Assembly (NCBI GenBank): GCA_963070105.1
Contig: OY718807.1
Location: 8,223,983-8,287,982 of the forward strand
DNA: 64,000 bases
Reading direction: 5' to 3'
Source: Litomosoides sigmodontis
Taxonomy: Eukaryota; Nematoda; Chromadorea; Rhabditida; Onchocercidae
The position numbers were made by a program, and so were the translations under genes. Within the stretch, counting starts at the first letter, position 1. Each line of letters begins with the position of its first letter. Below, piece after piece: positions 63,423-64,000 of the stretch. The notes beneath the pieces are model-generated. The model was not told the origin of the DNA. It did no database searches and saw only the letters and a program-made list of their open reading frames with translations.

Positions 63423-64000
63423 TTAAATAATGCCAATTTTATTTGCAACATCTAGCGCGTCGTAATCAGGTGCCAAACGTACATATGCCTTCTTCTCGTG
63501 ATTTGGAGTCACCAAAGTATTCACCTGCAAACATATCACTAACAACATTTCTGTCCATCATTCGAATAAATTAACATTAAAGTAATGCTCAGGAAGAAGT
63601 ATAGCGTGTAAAAAAAAGTACTAAGCAAAGATTACAAAGAGCAAATTATAATATATAAATCAAAACTCAGTTCCGGTAAGAAATATCGCTTTTGTACTCT
63701 TAAGAATAAAACGAAAAAATAAGAATAAAACTTAAGAATAAAACGTACCTTTTGCACATCGATATTATAAAGTTTTTTGACAGCTAGTCGTATTTGAGGC
63801 TTATTTGATTTGATATCAACAATGAAAACAAGAGTGTTTGTGTCTTCGATTTTCTTCATTGCTGATTCCGTTGTCAGTGGGTGCTTAATGATGGCATATG
63901 CATCGAGTTTTTCGCGTCTAGGGACAGATTTCCGTGGATAACGAGGAGACCGTGGCAAAATCAATGTATGTGGTCTATGAAAATGCACAGATGTCCTAAC
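63423..64000 (-). CDS. RPL23A: 60S ribosomal protein uL23 (L23a), N-terminus outside window
   Basis: uL23 sits at the exit of the ribosomal peptide tunnel and contacts the signal recognition particle and chaperones. Visible exons are 64000-63749 (continuing past the right edge) and 63524-63423, giving the C-terminal 117 residues of about 150. Signature stretches: [101 protein letters not shown]. All match eukaryotic L23a closely. The basic N-terminal extension is not in the window. Confidence 0.97.

Overview
The window is eukaryotic, AT-rich nuclear DNA from a nematode, most likely a filarial (spirurid) worm. The genes are cut into many small exons with T-rich 3' splice sites (ttttcag or ttttag). 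Several start codons sit just downstream of such a site with no upstream exon, as expected for spliced-leader trans-splicing. The proteins are closest, as recalled, to metazoan and nematode families. The filarial assignment is an inference. No prokaryotic operon, CRISPR array, tRNA, rRNA or complete transposon was seen.

Layout from left to right. 0.1-1.8 kb (+): C-terminal three quarters of CDK7. 3.7-5.3 kb (+): an unrecognised 246-residue Arg/Tyr-rich protein. 6.5-10.1 kb (-): PP2A scaffold subunit A. This is divergent, across about 1.2 kb, from 11.3-14.1 kb (+): NDUFV1/nuo-1, the NADH-binding subunit of complex I. 14.6-24.3 kb (+): RME-6/GAPVD1, a RasGAP plus VPS9 endocytic regulator. 25.2-26.5 kb (+): a short TADA1-like SAGA subunit. 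27.6-38.0 kb (-): an unrecognised 737-residue protein reconstructed from 15 exons, with one 5.5-kb intron. 38.0-45.4 kb: a repeat-rich gene desert. 45.5-54.2 kb (+): three closely spaced co-directional genes, NUDCD1, RPP30 (nuclear RNase P/MRP) and TRMT10C/MRPP1 (mitochondrial RNase P and tRNA methyltransferase). 55.1-57.9 kb (-): a ubiquitin-like-domain protein, possibly midnolin-like. It is divergent from 58.6-61.2 kb (+): a type II PAF-acetylhydrolase with an N-myristoylation-type start. 62.5-63.0 kb (-): GEMIN7. 63.4 kb to the right edge (-): ribosomal protein uL23/RPL23A, N-terminus outside the window.

Most genes are housekeeping: transcription and cell cycle (CDK7, TADA1), phosphatase scaffold, respiration, endocytosis, RNA processing (RPP30, TRMT10C, GEMIN7) and translation. 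The best candidates for new biology are the two unrecognised nematode proteins, the ubiquitin-like protein, and the side-by-side placement of one nuclear and one mitochondrial RNase P component in a possible co-transcribed cluster. Exon models were built by hand from splice signals, reading-frame phase and recalled family sequences. Phase closes across almost every junction; the exceptions are stated.
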